Positions 35,685 to 45,458 of a stretch of 64,000 bases of DNA are shown piece after piece. Source of the stretch: Halomonas sp. S3-1-1 (GTDB taxonomy: Bacteria; Pseudomonadota; Gammaproteobacteria; Pseudomonadales; Halomonadaceae); assembly GCF_023757625.1 (NCBI RefSeq), contig NZ_JALGBZ010000003.1:372001-436000 (forward strand), read 5' to 3'. The first letter of the stretch is position 1, and every line of letters starts with the position of its first letter. The notes under the pieces were generated by a model. That model was given only the letters and a program-made list of their open reading frames with translations, was not told the DNA's origin and ran no database searches. A program made the position numbers and the translations under genes.

Positions 35685-36442
35685 TGGCCGAGGATCTGGC
35701 TCAAAAACAGCTGGGTGCGCTCGGACTGCGGGTCGTTGAAGAACGGCTCCGGGGCGTTCTCCTCGATAATCTGGCCCTGGTCCATGAAAATCACCCGGTC
35801 CGCCACGGTCTTGGCAAAGCCCATTTCGTGGGTCACGCAGAGCATCGTCATGCCTTCCTCGGCAAGCTCGACCATGACGTCGAGCACCTCCTTGATCATC
35901 TCCGGGTCGAGCGCCGAGGTGGGCTCGTCGAAGAGCATCACGTCCGGGTGCATGCACAGCGAGCGGGCGATCGCCACGCGCTGCTGCTGGCCGCCGGAAA
36001 GCTGGCCCGGGTACTTTTTCGCCTGTTCGGCGATGCGCACCCGCTCCAGGTACTGCATCGCCTGGGCTTCCGCTTCGCGGCGTGATTTTTTCTGCACCCA
36101 CATCGGCGCGATGCAGCAGTTCTCCAGCACCGAGAGGTGCGGAAACAGATTGAAGTGCTGAAACACCATGCCCACGCTTCGGCGCACCTGCTCGATGCGC
36201 TTGACGTCCTGGGTGAGCGGCACGCCGCCGACGACGATCTCGCCCTGCTGATGCTCCTCCAGATGATTGATACAGCGGATCATGGTGGACTTGCCCGAGC
36301 CCGAGGGCCCGCAAATGACGATGCGCTCGCCGCGCTTTACGTCGAGGTCGATATCGCGCAGCACGTGAAAGTCGCCGTACCACTTGTTGACGCCGCGCAT
36401 CTCGACCATCGAATCCTGAGGTTTTAAAGCTGCTTCACTCAT
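35681..36442 (-). CDS. aapP: Amino-acid ABC transporter ATP-binding protein (AapP/GlnQ type)
   Basis: 253 residues; Walker [12 protein letters not shown]-loop [18 protein letters not shown], signature [15 protein letters not shown], Walker [17 protein letters not shown]. This is the polar-amino-acid ATPase class. The AAGGA site lies 7 bp before the ATG. It is the last gene of aapJQMP and lies 26 bp after aapM. The general L-amino-acid permease Aap of rhizobia has the same gene order. Confidence 0.93.
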   Translation of the reverse strand: MSEAALKPQDSMVEMRGVNKWYGDFHVLRDIDLDVKRGERIVICGPSGSGKSTMIRCINHLEEHQQGEIVVGGVPLTQDVKRIEQVRRSVGMVFQHFNLFPHLSVLENCCIAPMWVQKKSRREAEAQAMQYLERVRIAEQAKKYPGQLSGGQQQRVAIARSLCMHPDVMLFDEPTSALDPEMIKEVLDVMVELAEEGMTMLCVTHEMGFAKTVADRVIFMDQGQIIEENAPEPFFNDPQSERTQLFLSQILGH

Positions 36443-36468
36443 GAGGTTATCCTTGAAAGGGGGCGGCG

Positions 36469-37569
36469 TTAGCGCTTGTGGCCGGTGTTGAGGCGGCGCT
36501 CAAGATACTGGCTATAGCGCGACATGCTGAAACAAAAAATCCAGAACACGAACGCGGCGAACACGTAGCCTTCCAGCGAAAAGCCCAGCCAGCGCGAGTC
36601 GGACAGCGCCGCCTGCACGATGCCCAGAAGATCGAAAAGGCCGATGATCATCACAAGCGTCGTGTCCTTGAAAAGCGATATGAAGGTGTTCACGATGCCG
36701 GGAATCATCATCTTTAGTGCCTGGGGCATGACGATCAGCCCCATGCGCTTCCAGTAGGTCATGCCGAGTGCGGCAGCGGCTTCGTCCTGGCCGCGCGGAA
36801 TCGCTTGCAGCCCGCCGCGAATGACTTCGGCCATGTAGGCGCTTTGAAATAGCGTGATCCCGATCAGCGCGCGGATCAGCCGGTCGACGGAGAGATCCGA
36901 GGGCAGAAACAGCGGCAGCATCACCGAGGCCATGAACAGCACGGTGATCAGCGGCACGCCACGCCAGAACTCGATGAACACCACCGAAAAGCTCTTGACG
37001 ATCGGCATGCTCGAGCGCCGCCCGAGTGCCAGCACGATGCCGATCGGTAGCGCCCCGATCATGCCGACCGAGGCCAGCAGCAGCGTCAGCATCAGACCAC
37101 CCCAGCGGTGGGTCGGCACCCGCGGCAGGCCGAAATGGCCGCCGTGAAGCAGCACGTAGGCGATCACCGGGAACACCACCAGCGCGAACACCGCCACCCA
37201 GCGCTTGAGCGGCAGGCGCGGAATGGCAAGCCAGGCAATCAGCGCGAAAAAGCCGACGAAGACGATGTTGGCGCGCCAAAGCTCCGAGCGCGGGTAGAGC
37301 CCGTAGATGAACTGGGTAAAGCGCGCCTTGACGAATACCCAACAGGCGCCTTCGCGGGTGCAGTCTTCGCGCGTGGTACCGACCCAGTTGGCGTCGATGA
37401 TCGCCCACTGCACGGTGGGTACCACCAGCAGGTACAGCACGTAGAGCCCGACCAGCGTGAACAGCGTATTGACCGGGCCGTTGAAAAGATTGCCGCGCAG
37501 CCACGCCATCGGGCCAATGGTGCTTTTCGGCGCCGGGCGCTGGTCGATCATGGTTTTATTGTGAATCAT
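36469..37569 (-). CDS. aapM: General L-amino-acid ABC transporter permease AapM
   Basis: 366 residues from ATG 37569, supported by GAGG 9 bp upstream; the ATG at 37578 is too close to that site. About eight membrane helices, with a large periplasmic insert between the first ones containing Cys residues ([12 protein letters not shown]). The His/Met-type inner loop [20 protein letters not shown] near the C-terminus contacts AapP. Length and the long insert match AapM of the HAAT family rather than the 220-residue HisM type. The gap to the aapQ stop is 15 bp. Confidence 0.92.
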   Translation of the reverse strand: MIHNKTMIDQRPAPKSTIGPMAWLRGNLFNGPVNTLFTLVGLYVLYLLVVPTVQWAIIDANWVGTTREDCTREGACWVFVKARFTQFIYGLYPRSELWRANIVFVGFFALIAWLAIPRLPLKRWVAVFALVVFPVIAYVLLHGGHFGLPRVPTHRWGGLMLTLLLASVGMIGALPIGIVLALGRRSSMPIVKSFSVVFIEFWRGVPLITVLFMASVMLPLFLPSDLSVDRLIRALIGITLFQSAYMAEVIRGGLQAIPRGQDEAAAALGMTYWKRMGLIVMPQALKMMIPGIVNTFISLFKDTTLVMIIGLFDLLGIVQAALSDSRWLGFSLEGYVFAAFVFWIFCFSMSRYSQYLERRLNTGHKR

Positions 37570-37584
37570 GGGTGTCATCCTCGC

Positions 37585-38775
37585 CTAGCGTTCGACCAGC
37601 GCCACGCGGGCGTTGAACCAGTTCATGAACATGGAAACCGTAAGGCTGATGGTCAGATAGACCGCCATGGTCATGGCGATGACCTCGATGGCCTGGCCGG
37701 TCTGGTTCAGCGTGGTACCGGCGAACACCGATACCAGATCCGGATAGCCGATGGCCGTCGCCAGCGACGAGTTCTTGATCAGGTTCAAATACTGGCTGGT
37801 GAGCGGCGGAATGATCACTCGCATCGCCTGAGGCACCACCACCAGCCGCAGAATCAGATTGCGCGGCAGGCTCAGCGCCTGGGCGGCTTCGGTTTGGCCG
37901 TGGGAGATCGCCTGGATACCCGAGCGCACGATCTCGGCGATGAACGAGGCGGTGTAGATCGAAAGCGCCAGCCACAGCGCCAGAAACTCCGGAATCACCG
38001 TCACGCCGCCGCGGAAGTTGAAGCCGCCCAGTGCCGGCACGTCCCAGGTGATCGGCACGCCGGTGGCGAGCAGCACCAAAAGCGGCAGGCCAATCAGCAG
38101 TAAAAGCGCTATCCAGTAGGCGGGCAGGCGCTTACCGGTGGCCTCGTGGCGGCGCTTGTTCCACACGAGCAATGCAATACTGGCGACGATCGCGACCAAA
38201 AAAGCAGCGGGAATCAGCCCGAAGCCAGACTCGAACAGCGGTTTGGGCAGGTAGAGCCCGCGCACGTTCAAGAAGATGACCTCGCCCAGCGACATGCTAT
38301 CGCGGGCGCCGGGTAGCGTACGCAGTACGGCGAAGTACCAGAAAAAGATCTGCAGCAGCAGCGGGATGTTACGAAAGGTCTCGATGTAGGCAGCGGCCAA
38401 CTTGGCGATCAGCCAGTTGGGCGAGAGCCTAGCGATCCCGACGACGAAACCAATGATGGTCGCCGCGAGCACGCCAAGCCCGCCCACCAGCAGCGTGTTG
38501 AGCAGCCCGACGAAGAAGGTGCGCCCGTAGGTGCTCTGCGAGGAGTAGTCGATCAGGCTCTGAACGATGCCAAAACCGGCGGTGTTGTCCAGAAAGCCGA
38601 AGCCTGTGGTGATGCCGCGGGCGGCCAGGTTCTGCTGGGTGTTGCCCACGATATAGAGCAAAAAGACGGCGACGGCCGCTACCACCAGCACCTGAAAAAT
38701 GAGCGCGCGCTTGGCGCGGTCTCGCCAGAAGGGGGGCTTGTGGCCCACCGGGCGAGCGGTTGGTCTTGCTGACAT
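37585..38775 (-). CDS. aapQ: General L-amino-acid ABC transporter permease AapQ
   Basis: 396 residues, about eight helices. TM1 includes FQVLVVAAVAVFLLYIVGNT followed by the NLAARGITTGFGFLDNTAGF segment typical of AapQ/BztB. The ATPase-facing loop TEAAQALSLPRNLILRLVVV is near the C-terminus. It pairs with AapM. A GC-rich hairpin at 38812 lies between it and aapJ, which can lower permease expression relative to the binding protein. Confidence 0.93.
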   Translation of the reverse strand: MSARPTARPVGHKPPFWRDRAKRALIFQVLVVAAVAVFLLYIVGNTQQNLAARGITTGFGFLDNTAGFGIVQSLIDYSSQSTYGRTFFVGLLNTLLVGGLGVLAATIIGFVVGIARLSPNWLIAKLAAAYIETFRNIPLLLQIFFWYFAVLRTLPGARDSMSLGEVIFLNVRGLYLPKPLFESGFGLIPAAFLVAIVASIALLVWNKRRHEATGKRLPAYWIALLLLIGLPLLVLLATGVPITWDVPALGGFNFRGGVTVIPEFLALWLALSIYTASFIAEIVRSGIQAISHGQTEAAQALSLPRNLILRLVVVPQAMRVIIPPLTSQYLNLIKNSSLATAIGYPDLVSVFAGTTLNQTGQAIEVIAMTMAVYLTISLTVSMFMNWFNARVALVER

Positions 38776-38811
38776 GAAGGCGTCTCCGCGATACGGCAGA
38801 ATCGATCAAAC

Positions 38812-38838
38812 GGCCCGCCGGGCGATGCGCGGCGGGCC
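38812..38838 (-). promoter_or_regulatory. Intergenic hairpin between aapJ and aapQ
   Basis: A 9-bp stem GGCCCGCCG / CGGCGGGCC with a 9-nt loop and no T run, so not a full terminator. In binding-protein/permease operons such stems stabilise the upstream message or slow read-through. Confidence 0.6.
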
Positions 38839-38854
38839 GGGTCTTGCGAGACGC

Positions 38855-39880
38855 TTAGCGAATCGGCGGTGCGTAGTGGAAGCCGCCCTGGTTCCACAGC
38901 GCGTTGATACCGCGTTCGATCTCAAGCGGTGAGTCCATGCCGACGTTACGGTCGTAGCTCTCGGCGTAGTTACCGACCTGGCTGATGATGTTGTAGGCCC
39001 AGTCGGCTTCAAGACCCATGCCTTCGCCGTAGTTGCCATCCTGACCCAGGATGCGTGCGACGTCCGGGTTTTCGCTGTCCATCATGTCGTCGACGTTTTC
39101 AGAGCTGATGCCGTACTCTTCGGCGTTGAGCATCGCAAACAGCGACCACTTGACGATGTTGAACCAGGTGTCGTCGCCCTGACGCACCACCGGACCGAGC
39201 GGCTCCTTGGAGATGATGTCCGGCAGAATGACGGCGCCTTCCGGGTCGTCGAGCTGAATGCGCAGCGCGGCCAGCTGGGAGGAGTCCGAGGTCAGCACGT
39301 CGCAACGCCCGGACTGGAAGCCGCCAACGGTTTGCTCTGAGGTGTCGAAAACGATCGGGTCGAAGGCCATGTCGTTGGCGCGGAAGTAGTCCGCCACGTT
39401 GAGCTCGGTGGTGGTGCCAGATTGAATACAGATCGCCGCGCCGTCGAGTTCATCGGCGCCACTGAGCCCTAAGTCGCGGTTGACCATGAAGCCGATGCCG
39501 TCGTAGAAGGTGACGCCGGCGAAGTTGAGGCCCAGCGTCGTGTCGCGGGTGGTGGTCCAGGTAGTGTTACGCGACAGCACGTCGACTTCGCCGGACTGCA
39601 GCGCGGTGAAGCGCTCGACGGCGTTGAGCGAGATGTAGTTGACTGCGTCGGCATCGCCCAGCACCGCGGCGGCCACGGCGCGACAGATATCGACGTCGAG
39701 CCCCTGCCACTCGCCGCTATCGTTGGGGGCGGAGAACCCCGGCAGGCCATCGCTCACGCCACACTGCACGGCGCCTCGTGAGCGCGTATCTTCCAATACG
39801 TCCGCCTGAACGCTCGCTACACCGGATAGGGTGAGAGCACCGGCGGAGGCCAGCAGTACCGCGTTTTTTTTATTGAACAT
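38855..39880 (-). CDS. aapJ: General L-amino-acid periplasmic binding protein AapJ
   Basis: 341 residues with a signal peptide (VLLASAGALTLSGVASVQA). The mature protein starts DVLEDTRSRGAVQCGVSDGL and carries GLDVDICRAVAAAVLGD, SGEVDVLSRNTTWT and the C-terminal HYAPPIR tail, all features of AapJ/BztA-type binding proteins. Cys in the RGAVQCGV and CIQSGTT strands could pair. It binds a broad range of L-amino acids and delivers them to AapQM. First gene of aapJQMP; GGGAA is 6 bp before the ATG, and a sigma-54 promoter lies about 65 bp upstream. Confidence 0.94.
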   Translation of the reverse strand: MFNKKNAVLLASAGALTLSGVASVQADVLEDTRSRGAVQCGVSDGLPGFSAPNDSGEWQGLDVDICRAVAAAVLGDADAVNYISLNAVERFTALQSGEVDVLSRNTTWTTTRDTTLGLNFAGVTFYDGIGFMVNRDLGLSGADELDGAAICIQSGTTTELNVADYFRANDMAFDPIVFDTSEQTVGGFQSGRCDVLTSDSSQLAALRIQLDDPEGAVILPDIISKEPLGPVVRQGDDTWFNIVKWSLFAMLNAEEYGISSENVDDMMDSENPDVARILGQDGNYGEGMGLEADWAYNIISQVGNYAESYDRNVGMDSPLEIERGINALWNQGGFHYAPPIR

Positions 39881-40133
39881 GGTGTTTCCCGTCCTCGTTA
39901 TTTGAATATCGTTATAGGCATCGATCTACGACACCCATAACGCTAGCAAGGAAGATGCCAGAAAGGGCCTGTCGACTCATTCAGCGCTTTTCAACGCAAA
40001 AGCGCCAACGTTATGACCAAAGTTGTGCTGTAAAACGGTGCGCAATCGGCTACGCGTTGCCCACTTTTAGTGCGGCGTCCAAACGCTTGTTTGAAATTCG
40101 CTCAGTAAAAACAGTCAAATAGCGCCGGCGCGC
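39881..40133 (-). promoter_or_regulatory. aapJQMP control region with a sigma-54 promoter
   Basis: Non-coding 253 bp between the two aapJ copies. On the minus strand at 39960-39945, TGGCATCTTCCTTGCT matches the sigma-54 consensus TGGCACG-N4-TTGCW, with perfect GG/GC spacing and mismatches only at two -24 positions. Start would fall near 39933. Further upstream lies GCGCACCGTTTTACAGC, a single NtrC-like half-site (GCACC), near 40040. I see no full NtrC dyad. Confidence 0.7.
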
Positions 40134-41159
40134 CTAGCGAATGGGCGGGGCGTACTGCAAACCGCCATCTTTCCATAGCGCGTTTAGCCCGCGGCCAATA
40201 TTAAACGGTGAGCCCGCGCCGACGCTGCGATCGAAGGCGTCGGCGTAGTTACCGACCTGCTTGATGATTTGATACGCCCAGTCCGCGTTAAGCCCCATGC
40301 CCTCGCCAAAATCGCCGTCGCGGCCCAGAAGACGCATCACCTCCGGGGAGTCATCCTCGAGCATTTCGTCGACGTTGGTTTGGCTCACGCCCAGTTCCTC
40401 GGCGTTGAGCAGCGCATAAAGCGACCACTTGACGATGTTGAACCACTGATCGTCACCTTGGCGCACCGCCGGGCCCAGCGGCTCTTTCGAAATGACCTCG
40501 GGCAGCACCACCGCCATGTCTGGGTCGGCAAGCTGCATGCGCTGGGCGTAAAGCTGCGAAGAGTCCGAACTCAGCACGTCGCAGCGACCCTCTTCGAAGC
40601 CGATGATCGACTGTTCCGGCGCGTCGAATACCACCGCCTCGAATGCCATATCGTGGCGGCGAAAATAGTCGGCCAGGTTGAGCTCGCTGGTGGTGCCGGA
40701 CTGGGTGCATACCGCCGCCCCATCGAGCTCGCGGGCGCTCTGCACGCCCAGGTCGCTTGCCACCATGAACGCTTGGCCATCGAAGTAGCTCACCCCTGTG
40801 AAGTGAAGGCCAAGCGTGGTATCACGGCTCGAGGTCCAGGTCGTGGTGCGAGCGAGCACATCGACCTCGCCGGACTGGAGAGCGGCGAAGCGCTCGACGG
40901 AATCGAGCGGCACGAACTCGACGCGCGCGCCTTCGCCGAGCGCGGCGGCGGCCACCGCCCGGCAGATGTCGGTATCCAGGCCTTGGTAGGTGTCTTCGTC
41001 GTCCAGCGCCGAAAAGCCGGGCTGGGCGGCGTTGACCCCGCAGCGCAGCGCCCCGCGCTCCTTGACCGTCTCGAGCGTGGTGGCCATCGCAAGCCCCGGG
41101 AGTAACAGCGCCGCCGCCAGCACGCCGGCCACACCGCGGTATCGGTATTGATTGTTCAT
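40134..41159 (-). CDS. Second AapJ-like amino-acid binding protein
   Basis: 341 residues from ATG 41159, with GAGGG upstream; the frame stays open 27 codons further, into the speE terminator. Signal peptide with LAAALLLPGLAMA, then TLETVKERGALRCGVNAAQP, GLDTDICRAVAAAALGEG and the same C-terminal QYAPPIR. It aligns with AapJ along its whole length without gaps of note. So it is a tandem duplicate of the binding protein, 253 bp upstream of the full operon and without its own permease. It may share AapQMP with a different ligand range. Confidence 0.9.
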   Translation of the reverse strand: MNNQYRYRGVAGVLAAALLLPGLAMATTLETVKERGALRCGVNAAQPGFSALDDEDTYQGLDTDICRAVAAAALGEGARVEFVPLDSVERFAALQSGEVDVLARTTTWTSSRDTTLGLHFTGVSYFDGQAFMVASDLGVQSARELDGAAVCTQSGTTSELNLADYFRRHDMAFEAVVFDAPEQSIIGFEEGRCDVLSSDSSQLYAQRMQLADPDMAVVLPEVISKEPLGPAVRQGDDQWFNIVKWSLYALLNAEELGVSQTNVDEMLEDDSPEVMRLLGRDGDFGEGMGLNADWAYQIIKQVGNYADAFDRSVGAGSPFNIGRGLNALWKDGGLQYAPPIR

Positions 41160-41208
41160 TGTTATTGCCCTCTCTGGTTGGGGAGTCGTGCGATCTGCAA
41201 AAAACCAC

Positions 41209-41233
41209 CAAAAAGGCCGGGCAATGCCCGGCC
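41209..41233 (-). terminator. Rho-independent terminator after speE
   Basis: Minus strand: GGCCGGGC / GCCCGGCC stem with a 3-nt loop, then TTTTT, 30 bp past the speE stop. It precedes the second aapJ, which therefore needs its own promoter. Confidence 0.85.
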
Positions 41234-41262
41234 TCGTCAACGTGCTGCCCGCTCGATGAGCG

Positions 41263-42123
41263 CTAGGCGAAGGCGGCGCGCATGAAAGGCGGCAGCGCCA
41301 GGGCGCCGCGATGCGCCTCTACCGTGTAGTACTGTAGCGGCATTTCGTGGCCGGCGGCAGCCTCTTCGCGGAAGCTTTCAACGCTTGCCCCCTTGCCGGC
41401 CAGCGTCACGCTCCACCAGCCGGACGGGTAGACCGGCTGCGGGAAGGGCAGGGTGGCCACGCTTTCAAAGCCCGCCGCCTGCATATCCGTGCGCAGCTCG
41501 CGAATGATCGAGCCCGAGTGATAAAGCGGCGATTCGCTTTGCTGCACCAGTACGCCGCCGGATTTGAGAATCCGGTGGCAGCGCTTCAAAAAGTCGGTCT
41601 TGAACAGCCCTTCCGCCGGGCCGACCGGGTCGGTGGAGTCGATGATCAGAACATCGATGCTTTCGTCCTCGGCATCATCGACCCACTTCACGCCGTCGGC
41701 GAACAGAAGCTCCGCGCGCGGATCACTATTGGATTCGACCAGCGCCGGGAAGAAGCGCTCGGAGGCTTTGGTGACTTCCTCGTCGATATCGATCTGGGTG
41801 ACCTTCTCGACGCCTTCGTGGCGCAGCACTTCTTTTAGCGTGCCGCAGTCGCCGCCGCCGATGATTACCACGCGCTTCGGGTCCTGGTGGGTGTAAAGCG
41901 CCGGGTGAGCAATCATCTCGTGGTAGAGGAAGTTGTCGCGGTCGGTCAGCATCACGCAGCCGTCGAGTACCATCAGGTTGCCGTAGGTTTCGGTGGCGTA
42001 CACCTCGAGGTGTTGATAGTCACTTTGCACGTCCCAAAGCTTCTCGGTGATCTTCATCGAAAAGGCGCTGCCGTGACTGTCGAATACTTCGGTAAACCAC
42101 TGGTCCTGATTAAAATCGCTCAT
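41263..42123 (-). CDS. speE: Spermidine synthase
   Basis: 286 residues. Putrescine aminopropyltransferase: it moves the aminopropyl group of decarboxylated SAM to putrescine. Motifs: [20 protein letters not shown], the SAM-binding [28 protein letters not shown], and the substrate-gate [13 protein letters not shown] with the catalytic Asp of DSTD. YHEM and QSESP are as in bacterial SpeE. Its start codon overlaps the hemE stop (ATGA), so it is coupled to hemE. No speD is present here. Confidence 0.95.
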   Translation of the reverse strand: MSDFNQDQWFTEVFDSHGSAFSMKITEKLWDVQSDYQHLEVYATETYGNLMVLDGCVMLTDRDNFLYHEMIAHPALYTHQDPKRVVIIGGGDCGTLKEVLRHEGVEKVTQIDIDEEVTKASERFFPALVESNSDPRAELLFADGVKWVDDAEDESIDVLIIDSTDPVGPAEGLFKTDFLKRCHRILKSGGVLVQQSESPLYHSGSIIRELRTDMQAAGFESVATLPFPQPVYPSGWWSVTLAGKGASVESFREEAAAGHEMPLQYYTVEAHRGALALPPFMRAAFA

Positions 42124-43223
42124 CGAACGTCTCCGGTGTCGTTCTGGTGATACTGTGGACTGAGTTCGTGAAGTGCCTCCATGAAGGCGCTCACGTTATC
42201 CGGGTTGGTGAACTGGCTGATGCCGTGACCCAGGTTGAACACGTGGCCCGGCCCGTGCCCATAGCTTTCCAGCACCCGCGCGACCTCGGCGCGAATGGCG
42301 GACGGGCGGGCGAACAGTACGTTGGGGTCGAGATTGCCCTGCAGCGCCACCTTGTGGCCGACGCGCGCGCGGGCATCACTGAGCTCGGTGGTCCAATCGA
42401 GCCCCACCGCATCGGAGCCGGCGCAAGCGATGTCCTCGAGCCACTGCCCGCCGTTCTTGGTGAACAAAATCACCGGCACCCGGCGGCCTTCGTGCTCGCG
42501 AATCAGGCCCGAGACGATCTGCTCCATGTAGCGCAGCGAGAACTCGAGATAGGCGGGCGTGGAGAGCGAGCCACCCCAGGTGTCGAAGATCTGCACCGCC
42601 TGGGCGCCGGCGCGAATTTGGGCGTTGAGGTAGTCGGTCACCGCGTGGGCCAGCGTATCCAGCAACTGGTGCATGGTGTCCGGGGTATCGTAGAGCATGG
42701 TTTTCAGGTGGCGAAAATCCTTGCTCGAGCCGCCTTCGACCATGTAAGTGGCCAGCGTCCAGGGGCTGCCGGAAAAGCCGATCAGGGGCATCCGGCCATT
42801 AAGCTCGCGGCGGATGGTGGAGACCGCGCGCATTACGTAATCAAGGTCGCGCTCGGCGTTGGGCACGCTGAGCGAGGCAACCTCTTCCGGGGTGCGCACG
42901 GTCTTTTTAAACTTGGGCCCTTCGCCGGTTTCGAAATAGAGCCCCAGGCCCATGGCGTCGGGGATCGTCAAAATGTCCGAAAACAGTATCGCCGCGTCCA
43001 GCGGGAAGCGCTCCAGCGGCTGCAGCGTGACCTCGCAGGCGAACTCCTGGTTGCGGCACAGATCCATGAAGCTGCCCGCCTGGGCGCGGCGCTCGCGGTA
43101 CTCCGGCAGGTAGCGCCCGGCCTGGCGCATCATCCACACCGGCGTGCGGTCGACCGGCTCTTTGGCGAGCGCGCGAAGAAAGCGGTCGTTGTGCAAGGGA
43201 GGGGGAGTCGCAACGGAAGACAT
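42120..43223 (-). CDS. hemE: Uroporphyrinogen decarboxylase
   Basis: 367 residues, near the 354 of E. coli HemE. It makes coproporphyrinogen III from uroporphyrinogen III in haem synthesis. Signature: [19 protein letters not shown] near residue 30; catalytic Asp in [51 protein letters not shown] near the C-terminus. It is upstream of speE with a 4-bp overlap and divergent from ribA, with a 160-bp shared region. Confidence 0.96.
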   Translation of the reverse strand: MSSVATPPPLHNDRFLRALAKEPVDRTPVWMMRQAGRYLPEYRERRAQAGSFMDLCRNQEFACEVTLQPLERFPLDAAILFSDILTIPDAMGLGLYFETGEGPKFKKTVRTPEEVASLSVPNAERDLDYVMRAVSTIRRELNGRMPLIGFSGSPWTLATYMVEGGSSKDFRHLKTMLYDTPDTMHQLLDTLAHAVTDYLNAQIRAGAQAVQIFDTWGGSLSTPAYLEFSLRYMEQIVSGLIREHEGRRVPVILFTKNGGQWLEDIACAGSDAVGLDWTTELSDARARVGHKVALQGNLDPNVLFARPSAIRAEVARVLESYGHGPGHVFNLGHGISQFTNPDNVSAFMEALHELSPQYHQNDTGDVR

Positions 43224-43383
43224 AAACGCCTGCTCTTGAGAAATTTGCCCTATTGTAGGCGAGGTGATGCGCTTCGGGATAGCCGGCGCGGCGCAGGCCG
43301 TGAGACCGGCGCGCCTTTTTGATAGACTATCGCGCTTTGATACTCACATCGTTGACGGCTCCAGTCGATTTGCGAGGTAATTC

Positions 43384-44019
43384 GTGACCATCCGCTTCAT
43401 TTCCGCTTGTCGGCTCCCCACGCCCTGGGCCACCTTCACCATGCACGGCTTCGAGGACGAGGCGACGGGCAAGGATCATATCGCCTTGACACTTGGCGAC
43501 GTGACAAGCGATGAGCCGGTGCTGGGGCGCGTGCACTCGGAATGTTTGACCGGCGACGGGCTTTTCTCGATGCGCTGCGACTGCGGCTATCAGCTCCAGG
43601 AGGCGCTCAAGCGCATCGCCGAAGAGGGGCGCGGGGTGCTCTTGTATCTGCGCCAGGAAGGGCGAGGTATCGGGCTTTTAAACAAGATTCGCGCCTATGC
43701 GCTCCAGGACCAGGGCGCCGATACCGTCGAGGCCAACGAGCAGCTGGGCTTTGGCGCTGACCTGCGCCGCTACGATTTGTGCGTACCGATGCTCGAGCAC
43801 CTGGAGATCAAAGCGCTCAAGCTGATGACCAACAATCCGCGCAAGGTCGCCGCTCTGACCAAAGACGGTGTCAACGTCGTCGAGCGCCTGCCCATCACCA
43901 CCGGGCTCAACCCGCACAACGAGCAGTACCTGGCCACCAAGGCCGGCAAGCTCGGCCACATGATGGCGCTGGGCGACTTTACCCAAGCCGACAGTGTGGA
44001 TATCGAGCGTAAAAAGTGA
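43384..44019 (+). CDS. ribA: GTP cyclohydrolase II
   Basis: 211 residues from GTG 43384 (GAGG upstream). Converts GTP to the first pyrimidine of riboflavin synthesis, releasing formate. Zn ligands: Cys in HSECLTGD and two in MRCDCGYQL. Substrate segment [14 protein letters not shown], with [12 protein letters not shown] and [10 protein letters not shown] later. The length equals the stand-alone RibA of E. coli (196) plus a few residues, and there is no RibB fusion. It is followed by the signalling operon, with a 71-bp gap. Confidence 0.95.
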   Translation: MTIRFISACRLPTPWATFTMHGFEDEATGKDHIALTLGDVTSDEPVLGRVHSECLTGDGLFSMRCDCGYQLQEALKRIAEEGRGVLLYLRQEGRGIGLLNKIRAYALQDQGADTVEANEQLGFGADLRRYDLCVPMLEHLEIKALKLMTNNPRKVAALTKDGVNVVERLPITTGLNPHNEQYLATKAGKLGHMMALGDFTQADSVDIERKK

Positions 44020-44090
44020 GCGATTGACGTCGCTTGACTCTGAAGCCGCTTCTGCGCAGTCTTGCCAGACGACAAAGCGGAAGGCTTACC

Positions 44091-45407
44091 ATGACCCAGA
44101 CATCCAGTCAGCTCTCGATCGTGCTGGTGGAAGACGACCCCGGCGACGCCGCACTCATCCAGTACATCTTCAAGTATGACCATCGCGAAAGCGAGCTGGT
44201 CTGGGTTGATAGCCTGAGTGCTCTTGGTGATTCCTTGCAGGAATCGACCTCGCCGCCCGATGTTGTTTTGCTGGACTTGAGCCTTCCCGATACCAGCGGC
44301 ATTCAAACCGTTTTAACGTGCAAACAGACGGTCGGCACCATTCCTATCGTGGTGCTGACGGGTTACGACGACGCCGAATTCTCGCTTCAGGTGCTCGAAG
44401 CCGGGGCGCAGGACTATCTGATCAAAGGCAAAATAGACGCTGATTCGCTCAACCGCGCGATTCGCTATGCCATCAGCCGCGCCAAGCTGGAGCAACGACT
44501 GGTACTTTCCGAGGAGCGGATGGCTGCTGCGATTGAGGGCGGTAATCTGGGCGTGTGGGACTGGTTATTTGATCGCAACGAGTTCATCTACAGCGAGCGC
44601 TGGTTAGCCACGCTTGGTTACGGGCGGGAGTATGCCGATTTGCCCCAGAGTGCGGATGAATGGCTGGACTGCGTTCATCCGGAAGATATGGCCACGCTCA
44701 AGTCCGCGATCGACAGTCACTTAAAGGGTGAACAGACCAGCTACCAGTGTGAATTTCGCATGAAACATCGCGATGGCCAGTGGATCTGGGTGTTCGAATC
44801 CGGCCATATCATTAGCCGTGATCTCAAGGGCAATCCTCTGAGGTTGGTCGGTGTTCAGCAGGACATCAGCGAGCGTAAGGCTATGGAAGCTGAGCTTACG
44901 CGGCTGGCCATGCACGACGAGCTGACCGGCCAGCTCAACCGACGCAGCTTCATGAACCTGGCCGAGCGCGAGCTTGCCCGAGTCAAACGCAAGCCCGGCT
45001 ACGTCACCTGCATGGTGATGTTCGACCTGGATCGCTTCAAAAGCGTCAACGACCGCTACGGCCACGGCGCTGGCGATGCCGTACTCAAACGCTTTGCCGA
45101 TACCGTCAGCGCAGAGCTTCGTAAGATGGATGTGTTTGGCCGGCTTGGCGGCGAGGAGTTTGCGGTCATGTTGCCGGATACCGATGTCAGCGGCGCCCAG
45201 GTCGCCGCCGAGAAGCTGCGTCGCGCCGTTGAGGCAATGGCCATACCCTTGGCGGGCCTCGACGAGCCGCTCAAGGTCACCACCAGTATCGGCGTAGCGG
45301 CTTTAGAAAGCAGCGATACACTCCCCGACAGCGCCCTCGCCCGCGCCGACATCGCTCTCTACGAGGCCAAAAACAGCGGTCGTAACCGGATATGCATTAA
45401 CGTTTAA
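44091..45407 (+). CDS. REC-PAS-GGDEF response regulator (diguanylate cyclase)
   Basis: 438 residues from ATG 44091 (GGAAGG 8 bp before). Order: receiver 8-130 (VEDDPGD, VVLLDLSLPDTSG with phospho-Asp, VVLTGYDD); PAS about 145-275 (WDWLFDRNEFIYSERWLATL, PEDMATL, DGQWIWVFESGH); GGDEF about 280-438 (HDELTGQLNRRSF, MFDLDRFKSVNDRYGHGAGD). The active loop is GGEEF 353-357, and an RxxD product-inhibition site, R-K-M-D 344-347, stands five residues before it. So it should make cyclic di-GMP, controlled by phosphorylation and by PAS input. It leads a run of four signalling genes in one direction. Confidence 0.92.
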   Translation: MTQTSSQLSIVLVEDDPGDAALIQYIFKYDHRESELVWVDSLSALGDSLQESTSPPDVVLLDLSLPDTSGIQTVLTCKQTVGTIPIVVLTGYDDAEFSLQVLEAGAQDYLIKGKIDADSLNRAIRYAISRAKLEQRLVLSEERMAAAIEGGNLGVWDWLFDRNEFIYSERWLATLGYGREYADLPQSADEWLDCVHPEDMATLKSAIDSHLKGEQTSYQCEFRMKHRDGQWIWVFESGHIISRDLKGNPLRLVGVQQDISERKAMEAELTRLAMHDELTGQLNRRSFMNLAERELARVKRKPGYVTCMVMFDLDRFKSVNDRYGHGAGDAVLKRFADTVSAELRKMDVFGRLGGEEFAVMLPDTDVSGAQVAAEKLRRAVEAMAIPLAGLDEPLKVTTSIGVAALESSDTLPDSALARADIALYEAKNSGRNRICINV

Positions 45408-45458
45408 GACGAGTTGGCCGATACGCATTGAAAGACACTTTCAATGCGAGGAGGCGGC

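Noticed and set aside
38812..38838. Terminator between aapJ and aapQ
   Set aside because: Strong stem but no T run; more likely a stability or attenuation hairpin.
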